Origin: a virus | Virus record (IMG/VR): IMGVR_UViG_3300035160_000015 | Location: 1 to 28,583 of that record | Length of the DNA: 28,583 nucleotides | Reading direction: 5' to 3' (one strand) | Shown: in pieces, positions 1 to 9,137 of the stretch | How the letters are laid out: each line of letters starts with the position of its first letter | Numbering within the stretch: the stretch's first letter is position 1 | Translations under genes and position numbers: made by a program | The notes under the pieces: generated by a model | Databases searched by the model: none | Told to the model about the DNA's origin: nothing | Seen by the model: the letters and a program-made list of their open reading frames with translations, nothing else

Positions 1-897
1 ATAGGTCAAACTCATTTTCTGACTTCTCATGATGTAGAGACTGGTAGTCCTACTATCGATCAACCGACTCTAAGTGAAACTCCTGGTTTAGAAGCGCAAG
101 ATATTGTTACAGGGAACCCTGTAATTGACCAAGCAACTATAGGTCAGACTCACGTTTTGACTTCTCAAGATGTAGAGACTGGATCACCGGTAATAGATCA
201 ATCTACTATCGGTCAGACTCATATTTTGACTTCTCAAGATGTAGAGACAGGTAGTCCTGTTATAGATCAACCAATTCTTGCTGAAACACCACCACTTGAA
301 GCACAGGATATTGTTACAGGTAATCCTACTATTGACCAAGCAACTATAGGTCAAACTCACGTTCTGACTGCTCAAGATGTTGAGACTGGTAGTCCCGTAG
401 TAGATCAATCTACTATAGGTCAGACTCATATTCTAACAAGTCAGGATATAGAAACTGGCGCACCTGTAATAGATCAGCCGTCTTTAGCTGAAACTCCAGC
501 TTTAGAAGCGCAAGATATTGTTACGGGGAATCCTGTAATCGATCAACCAAGTTTGGGACAAACGCATATTTTGAATAGCGTTGACGTTATAACTGGAGAT
601 CCAGATTTAGAGTCTCCTACTATAGGTCAGACGCATATTCTTAATAGTGCTGATGTAGAGACAGGTGCCCCGATAATAGATCAACCGACTCTGACGGAGA
701 CTCACGCTTTAGTCTCTCAAAATGTCGAAACTGGTAGTCCTACTATCGATCAACCAGCTATAACTCAAACTCATATTCTATCTGCTATGGGTGTTGTTAC
801 TGACACTCCTGTTATTGACATGCCAGTATTTGGACAGATTCATATTCTGACAGGTCAAGACGTAGTTACAGATTTACCAACAATAGGTATGCCTATA
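1..897 (+). repeat. 69-bp tandem coding repeat, 13 units, 207-bp higher-order period
   Basis: Thirteen in-frame 69-bp units each encode 23 residues. Units 2, 5 and 8 are of the ETP/LEAQDIVTGNP type; units 1, 3, 4, 6 and 7 are of the GQTH/SQDVETGSP type. The period is therefore three units (207 bp). Units 9-13 drift away from both consensuses, as expected for an older end of the array. The array runs off the left edge. Confidence 0.85.
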
Positions 898-1044
898 CTT
901 GCGTTGGAGTTACCAGTAACGCCTATAGATAGAATTTTGTTTGTATATTTTGAGGACAGGGTCGTTTACGTAGAGCCTGAAGATAGAACTATAGACATTG
1001 AATACGAAGACCGAACCGTGCGAGGTGACGATGAAAACTTTTAA
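1..1044 (+). CDS. Repeat-rich phage structural protein (5'-truncated)
   Basis: The frame is open from the first base, so the gene begins upstream and only the C-terminal 347 residues are seen. Residues 1-299 are thirteen tandem 23-residue (69-bp) units of the form IGQTHILTSQDVETG-SP-x-IDQ. A second version has L(A/S)ETP-x-LEAQDIVTGNP, and units 1-8 follow an A-B-A pattern with a 207-bp higher-order period; the last units diverge. The C-terminus carries three closely spaced EDR motifs (FEDRVV, PEDRTI, YEDRTV). Position directly before tail genes suggests a virion protein, perhaps a head fibre or decoration protein. That role is inferred; the repeats are seen directly. The stop overlaps the next gene by 14 bp. 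No catalytic motif is visible. Confidence 0.8.
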   Translation: MGQTHFLTSHDVETGSPTIDQPTLSETPGLEAQDIVTGNPVIDQATIGQTHVLTSQDVETGSPVIDQSTIGQTHILTSQDVETGSPVIDQPILAETPPLEAQDIVTGNPTIDQATIGQTHVLTAQDVETGSPVVDQSTIGQTHILTSQDIETGAPVIDQPSLAETPALEAQDIVTGNPVIDQPSLGQTHILNSVDVITGDPDLESPTIGQTHILNSADVETGAPIIDQPTLTETHALVSQNVETGSPTIDQPAITQTHILSAMGVVTDTPVIDMPVFGQIHILTGQDVVTDLPTIGMPILALELPVTPIDRILFVYFEDRVVYVEPEDRTIDIEYEDRTVRGDDENF

Positions 1045-1297
1045 AAAAGATCCAGATGGAAAACTTGACTATGCCTGGGATTGGACTGATTGGTTAGACG
1101 GTGATACGATATCAACTTTTGATTTTATTCTTCCTGCAGATTTTACGTTGGAAGACTCTTATGAAGTTGGTGGCGTAGTTACAGCTTGGTTATCTGGAGG
1201 ATTAGAAAACAAAACTTACACTGTCACTTGTTCTATAGTAACTGCTTTAGGTAGAGAAGACGATCGATCAGCTATATTTAACCTAGAAGAAAGGTAA
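1031..1297 (+). CDS. Small conserved phage structural protein
   Basis: An 88-residue protein. The ATG at 1031 is preferred over an upstream TTG at 998 because GAGGTG lies 4-9 bases upstream and the N-terminus MKTFKKDPDGKLDYAWDWTDWL then begins at the conserved part. The D-x-L-D-Y-x-W-D-W-T-D-W-L start and the WLSGGLENKTYTVTCSI core followed by EDDRS resemble small proteins found near head-tail and tail genes in many siphophages. They may be fibre-associated or decoration proteins. It overlaps the repeat protein by 14 bp, so the two are probably translationally coupled and may act together. The exact function is not known to me. Confidence 0.75.
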   Translation: MKTFKKDPDGKLDYAWDWTDWLDGDTISTFDFILPADFTLEDSYEVGGVVTAWLSGGLENKTYTVTCSIVTALGREDDRSAIFNLEER

Positions 1298-1311
1298 TTG
1301 AAAGGAGAAAA

Positions 1312-1704
1312 ATGCTTAAAAAGACAATTAAATACACGGATTATAATGGTAATGAACGAGAGGAAGATTTTTATTTCAATTTAACAAAGGCTGAAGTTGC
1401 TGAGATGGAACTCTCTATCAATGGTGGTCTTGCTGCTTTAATCACTAAGATTACGCAGGAAATAGATCAAGCAGCTATTGTTGAGTTGTTTAAGGAATTG
1501 ATACTTAAATCCTATGGTGAGAAATCTCTTGATGGTAAATATTTCATTAAGAATGAAGAAGTTCGCACCAAATTTTCCCAGACAGAAGCCTATAGCGAGC
1601 TTTTCATGGAAATAGCAACAGAAACTGATGCCGCTATAGAATTTGTAAATGGGATCGTTCCCCCAATGCCTAATCCGCCACCAGTACCTGTGGAAAAGAA
1701 CTAA
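1312..1704 (+). CDS. Tail assembly chaperone (first, gpG-like)
   Basis: A 130-residue protein starting at an ATG with AAAGGAG upstream. The N-terminus (KKTIKYTDYNGNEREEDFYF) and the following NLTKAEVAEME segment match the common form of phage tail assembly chaperones, and the gene sits two genes before the tape measure, the usual position. Such proteins bind and protect the tape measure during tail polymerisation and are not in the finished virion. The C-terminus is a proline-rich tail (PPMPNPPPVPVEKN). The next chaperone gene lies in the -1 frame; that frame is open from 1674, giving a short overlap. No canonical slippery heptamer is seen there. Confidence 0.75.
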   Translation: MLKKTIKYTDYNGNEREEDFYFNLTKAEVAEMELSINGGLAALITKITQEIDQAAIVELFKELILKSYGEKSLDGKYFIKNEEVRTKFSQTEAYSELFMEIATETDAAIEFVNGIVPPMPNPPPVPVEKN

Positions 1705-1727
1705 TAGTTATATTTAGGAGGCCAAAG

Positions 1728-2270
1728 ATGCTAACGATAAGAATACCTGATCGTGAGCTATTTAATGACGAAACTAGTGAATTTTTTGTAGTAAAGGGTC
1801 AGGTTTTAAAATTAGAACATTCTTTGGTCTCCTTATCGAAATGGGAATCTAAGTGGTTAAAACCATTTTTAACGACAGAAAACAAGACAGAAGAAGAATC
1901 TATTGATTATATTCGCATGATGACTATAACACAGAATGTCAACCCTAATGTTTATTCAAACATTAACTCTGAAGTAATAGATCAAGTAAGTAATTATATT
2001 GCTCATCCTATGACAGCTACAACTTTTGCAGAGAATAGAAGACATGTAATCAATAGAGAAGTAATCACGGCAGAGATTATATATTATTGGATGATAGCTC
2101 TTAATATACCTTTTGAATGTCAAAAGTGGCATCTTAATAGGTTATTAACACTTATTAATGTGTGTAATATTAAGAATCAACCAAAGAAAAAGATGAGAAG
2201 AAGCGAAATCTATGCGCGTAATCATGCACTTAATGAAGCTAGAAAAGCTCAACTTAACACAAGAGGATAA
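1728..2270 (+). CDS. Tail assembly chaperone (second, gpT-like)
   Basis: A 180-residue protein with an excellent AGGAGG site 6 bases before its ATG, so it is translated independently. The N-terminal motif (VKGQVLKLEHSLVSLSKWES) followed by WLKPFL and a MTITQNVNPNVYS segment is typical of the second chaperone gene in Gram-positive siphophages, where the two chaperones are often separate genes rather than a frameshift product. The C-terminus is strongly basic (PKKKMRRSEIYARNHALNEARKAQ). It lies 23 bp after the first chaperone and 3 bp before the tail-completion-like gene. Family assignment rests on motif resemblance and position. Confidence 0.72.
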   Translation: MLTIRIPDRELFNDETSEFFVVKGQVLKLEHSLVSLSKWESKWLKPFLTTENKTEEESIDYIRMMTITQNVNPNVYSNINSEVIDQVSNYIAHPMTATTFAENRRHVINREVITAEIIYYWMIALNIPFECQKWHLNRLLTLINVCNIKNQPKKKMRRSEIYARNHALNEARKAQLNTRG

Positions 2271-2273
2271 GGT

Positions 2274-2651
2274 ATGATTACATTTAAACATAAAGGTAAT
2301 TTCAACAACACAGAAAGATTTTTTACAAGAGCTCGACGGATCCAGGTTCGTAATATTTTGGAAAAATATGGCTCCGCGGGAGTTTCGGCTCTTTCAAATG
2401 CAACTCCACAAGAAACGGGTTTAACTGCTAGCTCATGGGATTATAAAATAGAGCTGACAAGTGTGGGTGCATCTGTAGAATGGTATAATCGTAACGTTGT
2501 TAATGGTACACCAATAGCTATATTAATACAATATGGTCATGGTACTGGAACTGGAGGTTATGTTCCGCCTAGAGATTATGTTAATCCTGCTATGGCACCT
2601 ATATTTGATAAGATGGCAGAAGAAATCTGGAAGGAGGTATCCAAAATATGA
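2274..2651 (+). CDS. Tail completion / HK97 gp10-like protein
   Basis: A 125-residue protein. The block ending IAILIQYGHGTGTGGYVPPRDYVNPAMAP is characteristic of HK97 gp10-like and virion-morphogenesis proteins, which act at the head-tail interface or cap the tail tube. The PQETGLTASSW segment in the N-terminal half is also typical of this fold. The stop overlaps the tape measure start (ATGA), implying translational coupling. Placement between chaperones and tape measure, rather than in the connector cluster, is less common but occurs in Gram-positive phages. Confidence 0.7.
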   Translation: MITFKHKGNFNNTERFFTRARRIQVRNILEKYGSAGVSALSNATPQETGLTASSWDYKIELTSVGASVEWYNRNVVNGTPIAILIQYGHGTGTGGYVPPRDYVNPAMAPIFDKMAEEIWKEVSKI

Positions 2652-5600
2652 GTTCTACTGTTGATAATCGTGTTGTTGATATGCAATTCAACAACAAACA
2701 ATTTGAAACAGGCGTCGAACAAAGTACAAAATCTCTTGATAAACTAAAGAAAAGTCTAGATTTTACAGAGGCAAGTAGAACTTTATCAGGTCTTGATAGT
2801 GCTAGTAGAAAATTGAATCTTGGTAATATTGGCGAAAATGTACAGAACATTTCGGATAGATTTTCTATATTAGGTGCTATAGGTTTTACTGTTTTACAAC
2901 GCCTTACTAATGCAGCTATTGATTTTGGAAAGAAGATGGTCAACAACGTGTTGACGCCCATGAAAACCGGTTTCCAGGAATACGAAGTACAGATGAATGC
3001 TATTCAAACTGTACTTGCAAACACAGAATCTAAGGGAACAACACTAAAAGATGTTAGCGACGCATTAGACGAATTAAACACTTATGCAGATAAGACTATC
3101 TATAATTTCACAGAAATGACTAGAAACATAGGTACATTTACTGCAGCGGGTGTAGATCTAGATACTTCAGTAGCAGCTATTAAAGGTATTGCTAACTTGG
3201 CCGCGGTTTCCGGTTCAACCTCACAACAAGCAAGTACTGCGATGTATCAGCTTTCTCAAGCTCTATCATCTGGTACAGTGAAACTTATGGACTGGAACTC
3301 TGTTGTTAATGCTGGTATGGGTGGTCAAGTATTCCAAGATTCGTTAAAAGAAACAGCTAGAGTTAATGGTATAGCAATAGACAACTTGATTGAGCAACAC
3401 GGAAGTTTCAGAGAGACTTTATCTGAAGGTTGGTTAACCAGTGATGTACTGTTACAGACTTTGCAGAAGTTTACGGGAGATTTAACTGCAGAACAGCTAA
3501 CAGCTATTGGGTACACAGAAGAACAAATTGTAGCTATTACTAAGCTGGGACAAACAGCTAATGATGCTGCTACAAAAGTAAAGACGTTTACTCAATTGAA
3601 AGACACCTTAGCAGAAGCTCTACAATCTGGTTGGACACAGAGTTGGGAGATAATCATAGGTGACTTTGAAGAAGCAAAAGCTGTTTTTACAGAAATTAGT
3701 GATACTTTAGGCGCCATGATAGGGGCATCCGCAGATGCAAGAAACAAGATGCTCCAAGAATGGAAAGACATGGGAGGACGCATATATCTTATAGAAGCTA
3801 TAAGAAATGCTTTCTCCGGAGTTCTTAGCATTATAGCTCCTATTAAGGAAGCTTTTAAAGAAATATTTCCTAAAGAATTTACAGGGGCAGACCTTCTTAA
3901 AATTACTGCAGCTATCAACGACTTTGCTAAGAAACTAAATTTGACAGGTGAAACAGCAGAGAAAATTAAGAGAATCTTTAAGGGTGTCTTTGCTATATTT
4001 GACATCTTTAGAATGGGTCTTGTAGCTATTATGGGTATATTCCCAAGTTTCTCTGACTCAATCGGGCCTGCTAGTAGTAATCTCTTGGATTTCTTAGCTA
4101 ACGTTGGAGATTTTATAGTTCGGATCAGAGATGCAATTAAAGAAGGAGACTTATTTAATGTAGCTATTGATCGAATAAGAGAAACTATAGAGTTGGTTAG
4201 AGGTAAAGTAAAAGAATTTGGCGATGAAGTAAAGGCGCAATTTGAGATTGCATCGAAATGGTTTACTGAGTTATTTGCTAATGTGGATACTTCAGGTATA
4301 GAATCATTTTTCGACAAATTTCAAGTACGATTTAAACCTTTTGAGACTTTGTTAAAAGGGGTTGGGGCTATATTTGGTGGACTAATTAAGATAGGTCAGA
4401 AACTAGCTCCAAGTTTATTTAAATTAGCTGGATCCATTGGTGAGTTTGTAGGTAAGATTGCTGCAGCTATTGTCGATGGGCTTGCTAATTTGGATATTAA
4501 TGCTGCTTTTGACACTATCAATACAGGTTTAATAGGCGCTATTCTTTTAGCTATTCGTCAATTCATAACCTCTGGATCTGGGTTTATAAATGAAGCTAGT
4601 GGTATATTTGGTGGAATCTCTGAGATTCTAGACGGTGTTAGAGGATCTTTGGAGGCTTATCAACAGAACCTAAAAGCTAAGACTCTATTACTAATAGCAG
4701 CGGCAATAGGCATATTAACTATATCTTTAGTTGCTTTATCGATGATAGATTCAAAGAAGCTTACACTTGCTTTGGGTGCGATAACTGCTTTATTTGTTGA
4801 ACTGATGGGTGCTCAGGCAGCTTATGGAAAACTTGGTAGTAGCGGAGTTATGCAAAGTGCCGGATTAGTTCTTATGGCTGGTGCTATATTAATAATGTCT
4901 GTAGCTTTATCACGATTAGCAGAAATAGATAGACAGGCTATGAGCGATGCTCTTGGAACTATATTAGCACTAGCTGCTGGTATGGCTATATTTAGCAAGT
5001 TAATGTCTGGTGGTAGCACCAAAGGTATGATAAGTGGTTCATTAGGGCTAGTTATATTTGCAGGGTCTTTGTTAATCCTAACTGAGGTTGTTAAGAGGTT
5101 GGGGGCATTAAAGCCTGAACAATTAACTAACGGTTTGATAGGAGTTGGGGTAATGCTTGCAGAGATAGCTGCTTTTATGAAGCTTGCTAACCTTGACAAG
5201 ATGGGTGTTACCAGCGGTATAGGACTCTTAGTTTTAGCTGCTGGGATATTAGTTTTATCTTCTGTTGTTGAGAAATTCGGCAACATGGATGTAGGTAAAC
5301 TCCAGCAAGGTCTAATAGCTATGGGTGCTATATTAGCTGAGATAGCAATCTTTACAAGACTAAGTGGTGATGGTAAGGGAATGATAGCTATATCTGTAGG
5401 TATGACTATTCTAAGTCTTGCTATGCTTATGTTTGTAGAGGTGATAACTAGATTAGCTAATTTGTCTTGGGAAGAACTTGCTAAGGGTTTAGTTGGAATG
5501 GGTGGCGCTTTACTTATTATCGCTGTAGCTATGCGGGCTATGCCTAAGAATATGTTACTTCAAAGTATAGCTTTAATTGGTGTAGCAGCTGCTCTAGTAA

Positions 5601-7153
5601 TAATGTCCAAAGCTTTAGAGACAATGAGTGGAATGACTTGGGAAGAAATAGGTAAAGGACTTCTTGTTCTAGCTGGTTCTCTTGGCATATTAGCTATAGC
5701 TTTATATGCTATGACTGGAACTTTAGCAGGAAGTGCAGCTTTACTTATAGCATCTGTATCTTTACTAGCTTTGACTTTCGTTCTACAACAACTTGGATCT
5801 ATGGCTTTAACCGAAATAGGTATAGCTTTACTAGCTCTCGCTGGGGTATTTCTTTTACTTGGCATTGCTGGTGTAGCTTTAACGCCTTTGGTTCCAACTT
5901 TACTAGGTCTTGGGACATCTATGTTATTGATAGGTGTGGGTACTGCTCTTATTGGTGCAGGTCTATTAGCCTTCTCTTTAGGTTTATCTGCTTTAGCGGC
6001 ATCAGGTATGGCCGCTGCAGTAGTAATAGTTGGTATGGTTTCAACTATATTAGGTCTTGTTCCTTTAATAATCAATACTCTCATTGACGCAATAATTATA
6101 TTTGCCCAGGGTATAATCAAAGCAACACCTGTAGTAGCTAAAGCTATAACAGAATTATTGTTGGGTGTGCTACAAATTATTATTGATGTTACACCGAAAC
6201 TATTAGAGGCACTAACGATATTGTTGTTAGGATTAATACAGCTTATAGTTGATGTTACTCCAGACTTCATAGCTGCTGTAGTCCTTCTATTAGTTACACT
6301 GCTACAAGAGATTGCAGCAAAGATGCCCGATTTCATTCAGGCAGGTTTCGATATTTTAATAGCATTCCTAGAAGGTATCAGGGATAATATTGCAGAAGTC
6401 GTAACCGTTGTGACTGAGATTGTGGTTGAATTTCTTGGTGCAGTAGCGGATAATTTGCCAGACATTATTCAAGCGGGCTGGGATTTAGCGATAGCCTTTA
6501 TTGATGGTATGGCAGATGGTATCGATAATAATATGCAACCTGCTATTGACGCTGTTATTCGATTGGCTGGAGCAATAGTTGATGGGCTTGCACAGGGCAT
6601 AAAAGACTTAGCTTGGAAGATTACCGCAGCTTTGATCAAGTTGGCAAAGGATGCATGGAAAGCAACCAAAGACTGGTTGTTGTCTCAATCTCCATCGAAG
6701 AGATTCATGGAATTAGGCTACACTATTCCAGAAGGTATGGCTATTGGAATAGAAAGAATGGCTAATAAAGTGACAAATGCTTCTGAAGAACTTGGCGAGT
6801 CTGCATTAAATAGTGTGAGCAGTGCTATATCTTCTGTAGCAAGCGGTTTATCCGGAGATATGACTTTAGATCCAGTGATAAGACCTGTAGTTGATTTATC
6901 CGAGGTTAAATCTAGTAGTAAGTTAATAGATGATATTCTTGGTAAATCAACACTTATGCCTGCTTTGGCTATATCTGGTAATGTTGCTAGTGGAATGAAT
7001 ACGACAGTTGATGCTAATGGAAACATCATTGCTCAACCTGCAGGTATATCATTGGTGCAAAACAACTATTCACCTAAAGCTTTGTCTCGTTTTGAAATTT
7101 ATAGACAGACAAAGAATCAATTACTAACTGTGAAAGGATTGGTAAGGTCATGA
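2648..7153 (+). CDS. Tail tape measure protein
   Basis: At 1501 residues this is the longest protein in the window and determines tail length. Residues about 80-290 contain the conserved tape measure N-terminal domain (MKTGFQEYEVQMNAIQ, then IYNFTEMTRNIGTFTAAG). Residues about 680-1110 are strongly hydrophobic imperfect repeats of about 60 residues (for example LSWEELAKGLVGMGGALLII and MTWEEIGKGLLVLAGSLGIL). A second hydrophobic block around 1130-1260 has repeated TPxxxxAI and MPDxIQAG motifs. Residues 1348-1353 (SPSKRF) followed by GYTIPEGMAIGI form the usual C-terminal signature. By the rule of about 0.15 nm per residue, the tail would be somewhat over 200 nm. ATGA overlaps occur at both ends, so the genes are coupled to their neighbours. 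Confidence 0.95.
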   Translation: MSSTVDNRVVDMQFNNKQFETGVEQSTKSLDKLKKSLDFTEASRTLSGLDSASRKLNLGNIGENVQNISDRFSILGAIGFTVLQRLTNAAIDFGKKMVNNVLTPMKTGFQEYEVQMNAIQTVLANTESKGTTLKDVSDALDELNTYADKTIYNFTEMTRNIGTFTAAGVDLDTSVAAIKGIANLAAVSGSTSQQASTAMYQLSQALSSGTVKLMDWNSVVNAGMGGQVFQDSLKETARVNGIAIDNLIEQHGSFRETLSEGWLTSDVLLQTLQKFTGDLTAEQLTAIGYTEEQIVAITKLGQTANDAATKVKTFTQLKDTLAEALQSGWTQSWEIIIGDFEEAKAVFTEISDTLGAMIGASADARNKMLQEWKDMGGRIYLIEAIRNAFSGVLSIIAPIKEAFKEIFPKEFTGADLLKITAAINDFAKKLNLTGETAEKIKRIFKGVFAIFDIFRMGLVAIMGIFPSFSDSIGPASSNLLDFLANVGDFIVRIRDAIKEGDLFNVAIDRIRETIELVRGKVKEFGDEVKAQFEIASKWFTELFANVDTSGIESFFDKFQVRFKPFETLLKGVGAIFGGLIKIGQKLAPSLFKLAGSIGEFVGKIAAAIVDGLANLDINAAFDTINTGLIGAILLAIRQFITSGSGFINEASGIFGGISEILDGVRGSLEAYQQNLKAKTLLLIAAAIGILTISLVALSMIDSKKLTLALGAITALFVELMGAQAAYGKLGSSGVMQSAGLVLMAGAILIMSVALSRLAEIDRQAMSDALGTILALAAGMAIFSKLMSGGSTKGMISGSLGLVIFAGSLLILTEVVKRLGALKPEQLTNGLIGVGVMLAEIAAFMKLANLDKMGVTSGIGLLVLAAGILVLSSVVEKFGNMDVGKLQQGLIAMGAILAEIAIFTRLSGDGKGMIAISVGMTILSLAMLMFVEVITRLANLSWEELAKGLVGMGGALLIIAVAMRAMPKNMLLQSIALIGVAAALVIMSKALETMSGMTWEEIGKGLLVLAGSLGILAIALYAMTGTLAGSAALLIASVSLLALTFVLQQLGSMALTEIGIALLALAGVFLLLGIAGVALTPLVPTLLGLGTSMLLIGVGTALIGAGLLAFSLGLSALAASGMAAAVVIVGMVSTILGLVPLIINTLIDAIIIFAQGIIKATPVVAKAITELLLGVLQIIIDVTPKLLEALTILLLGLIQLIVDVTPDFIAAVVLLLVTLLQEIAAKMPDFIQAGFDILIAFLEGIRDNIAEVVTVVTEIVVEFLGAVADNLPDIIQAGWDLAIAFIDGMADGIDNNMQPAIDAVIRLAGAIVDGLAQGIKDLAWKITAALIKLAKDAWKATKDWLLSQSPSKRFMELGYTIPEGMAIGIERMANKVTNASEELGESALNSVSSAISSVASGLSGDMTLDPVIRPVVDLSEVKSSSKLIDDILGKSTLMPALAISGNVASGMNTTVDANGNIIAQPAGISLVQNNYSPKALSRFEIYRQTKNQLLTVKGLVRS

Positions 7154-8052
7154 TAAATACTATACGCGTTACTAATCCAGCAAATGAAACTTTGGTATTA
7201 GAGCTGAGGAACCCTGCATCGTCAGGGTTCTCAGTTCGCCATATTGAAGGTCTTGGTCCAAGTAAAGCAAATGTATCTTTAACTAAGAGAGCTGGAACTG
7301 ATGGTGCAATTTATAATTCAGCAAGAGCTAATCATAGAAACATAGTTATAAGTCTTGGATATTTTGGTCTAGATACAGAACAATCACGAATAGATTCATT
7401 CAGATATTTTCCAATAAAGAAAAATGTTAGAATTGAATTTATAAGTGATCATAGAGATGCTTATATAGAAGGTTATGTAGAATCTAATGAAGCCGACGTG
7501 TTTAGCGAAGAAGCAGGTTGTGTTATTTCTTTGCTCTGTCCTGAAGCATATTTATTTGATATTGAGCCATCTATTAATCCTTTCGGTTCTATAAGTCCGT
7601 TGTTCGAATTTCCATTTTCTAACGAATCTTTAGTTGCCCCTTTGCTAGAGCTTAGTGAAATAAATTTAGATACAGAAAAAGTGGTATACTATGATGGTGA
7701 TTCTCCTATAGGCTTTCTTATGCATATTCATGCTATAGGAAGTGCTACCGGTGTGACTATAACTGATTCATTTACACTAGAAACTATATCTATAAACGAT
7801 ACTAAGTATTCTGCTATTGTTGGATCAGGAATTTCTCTTGGTGATGATATTTATATATCTACAGTTATTGGAAATAAATTTGCTATTGCGGTTAGAGGAA
7901 GTACAACCTATAACATTCTAAATGCTTTAGGAACAGACCCAACCTGGTTTCAGCTGGAAAAAGGAGATAATGCTTATGCATATACAGCAACTTCAGGTCT
8001 TACAAATTTAGAGTTTATAATAACTAATAATATAGCATATGAGGGAGTTTAA
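7150..8052 (+). CDS. Distal tail protein (Dit, siphovirus tail component family)
   Basis: A 300-residue protein immediately after the tape measure, with an ATGA overlap. The N-terminal segment SSGFSVRHIEGLGPSKANVSL followed by GTDGAIYNSARANHRNIVISLGY is the typical start of the siphovirus Dit / tail-component family (Pfam Sipho_tail). Dit forms a hexameric ring joining the tail tube to the baseplate or fibres. The LLCPEAYLFD segment near residue 135 ends the N-terminal domain; the C-terminal half is a beta-rich domain as in longer Dit proteins. The next gene starts 2 bp after its stop. Confidence 0.85.
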   Translation: MINTIRVTNPANETLVLELRNPASSGFSVRHIEGLGPSKANVSLTKRAGTDGAIYNSARANHRNIVISLGYFGLDTEQSRIDSFRYFPIKKNVRIEFISDHRDAYIEGYVESNEADVFSEEAGCVISLLCPEAYLFDIEPSINPFGSISPLFEFPFSNESLVAPLLELSEINLDTEKVVYYDGDSPIGFLMHIHAIGSATGVTITDSFTLETISINDTKYSAIVGSGISLGDDIYISTVIGNKFAIAVRGSTTYNILNALGTDPTWFQLEKGDNAYAYTATSGLTNLEFIITNNIAYEGV

Positions 8053-8054
8053 GT

Positions 8055-9125
8055 ATGGAGATATATTTTTTGAATTCGGATTTAGAAGATATATGGGTTT
8101 TAGATACTTTTGATTCCCTCATATGGACTGATAGATATTGGTCTTGTGGGGATTTGGACCTTACCTGTGCACCGACTATAGAGATACTAACAATATTGGC
8201 AGGAACTTCATATTTTAGAATAAAAGAATCTCCTCATATAATGGTTCTGGAAACAGCAGCAATCGAGTATGATCAAGAAGATGGCGATTTGCTAGTTATA
8301 CAAGGAAGATCTTTAGAGTCTATTCTTGATAGGCGTATAGTCTGGGATGGAACAGCTTTGAGTGGAAATCTTCAAACTCAGATTATATCTAGACTTTTAG
8401 ATGAATCTATAATAAATCCTACCGATACTGATAGAGACATATCTAATTTTATAACTTCTACTTCTACAGATCCATTAGTTACTGCTTTAACTGTAGACAC
8501 TCAGTTTGTTGGTGAATACATATATACTGCTATAGCAAATCTTTGTGAAGCAAACGGAATAGGCTTTAGAGTTTTTCCTTTATATTCAACTAATCAGTTT
8601 GAGTTTAAACTCTATGCTGGTGTAGATAGGAGTTATGATCAATCTACAAATCCTTCTGTAGCTTTTACCGCTGACTTAGATAATTTGATTAGTTCTAATT
8701 ATGTTGAAAGTTCTAAATTTGAAAAGACAGTGGTCCTTGTCGCGGGAGAAGAAGGAGTAGGAAACACTAGAACAACTGTAGAAGTTGCTGCTCCAGGCGG
8801 ATCAAAGACTGGATTAGCAAGGAAAGAGATGTATTTTGAAGCAAACATAAATAGAAATTCTCCCGATGGAGAATTGACTGAAGCTGAATACATAGATCAA
8901 TTAACAGGAAAGGGTGTTGAAGAACTTGCTAAGAATATTTACGTGCAAGACTTTGACGGAGAAGTTGATACTACTATGTATAACTACGGAGATGAATTTT
9001 CTATGGGAGATATTTTACAAATAGCTGATAAATACGGTCATCAAACTAAATCTAGAGTTATCGAAATGATATATTCTCAGAATGCGGAAGGTATTAAAGC
9101 TTATCCGACATTTCAAACTGTTTAA
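8055..9125 (+). CDS. Tail hub / ReqiPepy6 Gp37-like protein
   Basis: A 356-residue protein. The N-terminus (MEIYFLNSDLEDIWVLDTFDS) with IWTDRYWSCGDLDL, and the later IQGRSLESILDRRIVW motif, match the Siphovirus ReqiPepy6 Gp37-like family. These proteins occupy the tail-hub or tail-associated position after Dit. The C-terminus (YNYGDEFSMGDILQIADKYG, RVIEMIYSQ) is also typical. It probably forms the trimeric hub at the tail tip; no lytic domain is visible here, unlike many Tal proteins. Good ribosome binding site GGGAG before the ATG. Confidence 0.82.
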   Translation: MEIYFLNSDLEDIWVLDTFDSLIWTDRYWSCGDLDLTCAPTIEILTILAGTSYFRIKESPHIMVLETAAIEYDQEDGDLLVIQGRSLESILDRRIVWDGTALSGNLQTQIISRLLDESIINPTDTDRDISNFITSTSTDPLVTALTVDTQFVGEYIYTAIANLCEANGIGFRVFPLYSTNQFEFKLYAGVDRSYDQSTNPSVAFTADLDNLISSNYVESSKFEKTVVLVAGEEGVGNTRTTVEVAAPGGSKTGLARKEMYFEANINRNSPDGELTEAEYIDQLTGKGVEELAKNIYVQDFDGEVDTTMYNYGDEFSMGDILQIADKYGHQTKSRVIEMIYSQNAEGIKAYPTFQTV

Positions 9126-9137
9126 TAAGGAGTTGCT

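Noticed and set aside
1-897. CRISPR-like regular repeats
   Set aside because: The 69-bp units are contiguous, in frame and coding with no unique spacers.
5560-6336. Long reverse-strand open frame (258 codons) within the tape measure gene
   Set aside because: It is antisense to a low-complexity hydrophobic repeat region, with no ribosome binding site and no independent features. Others at 3592-4317 and 4822-5286 are rejected for the same reason.
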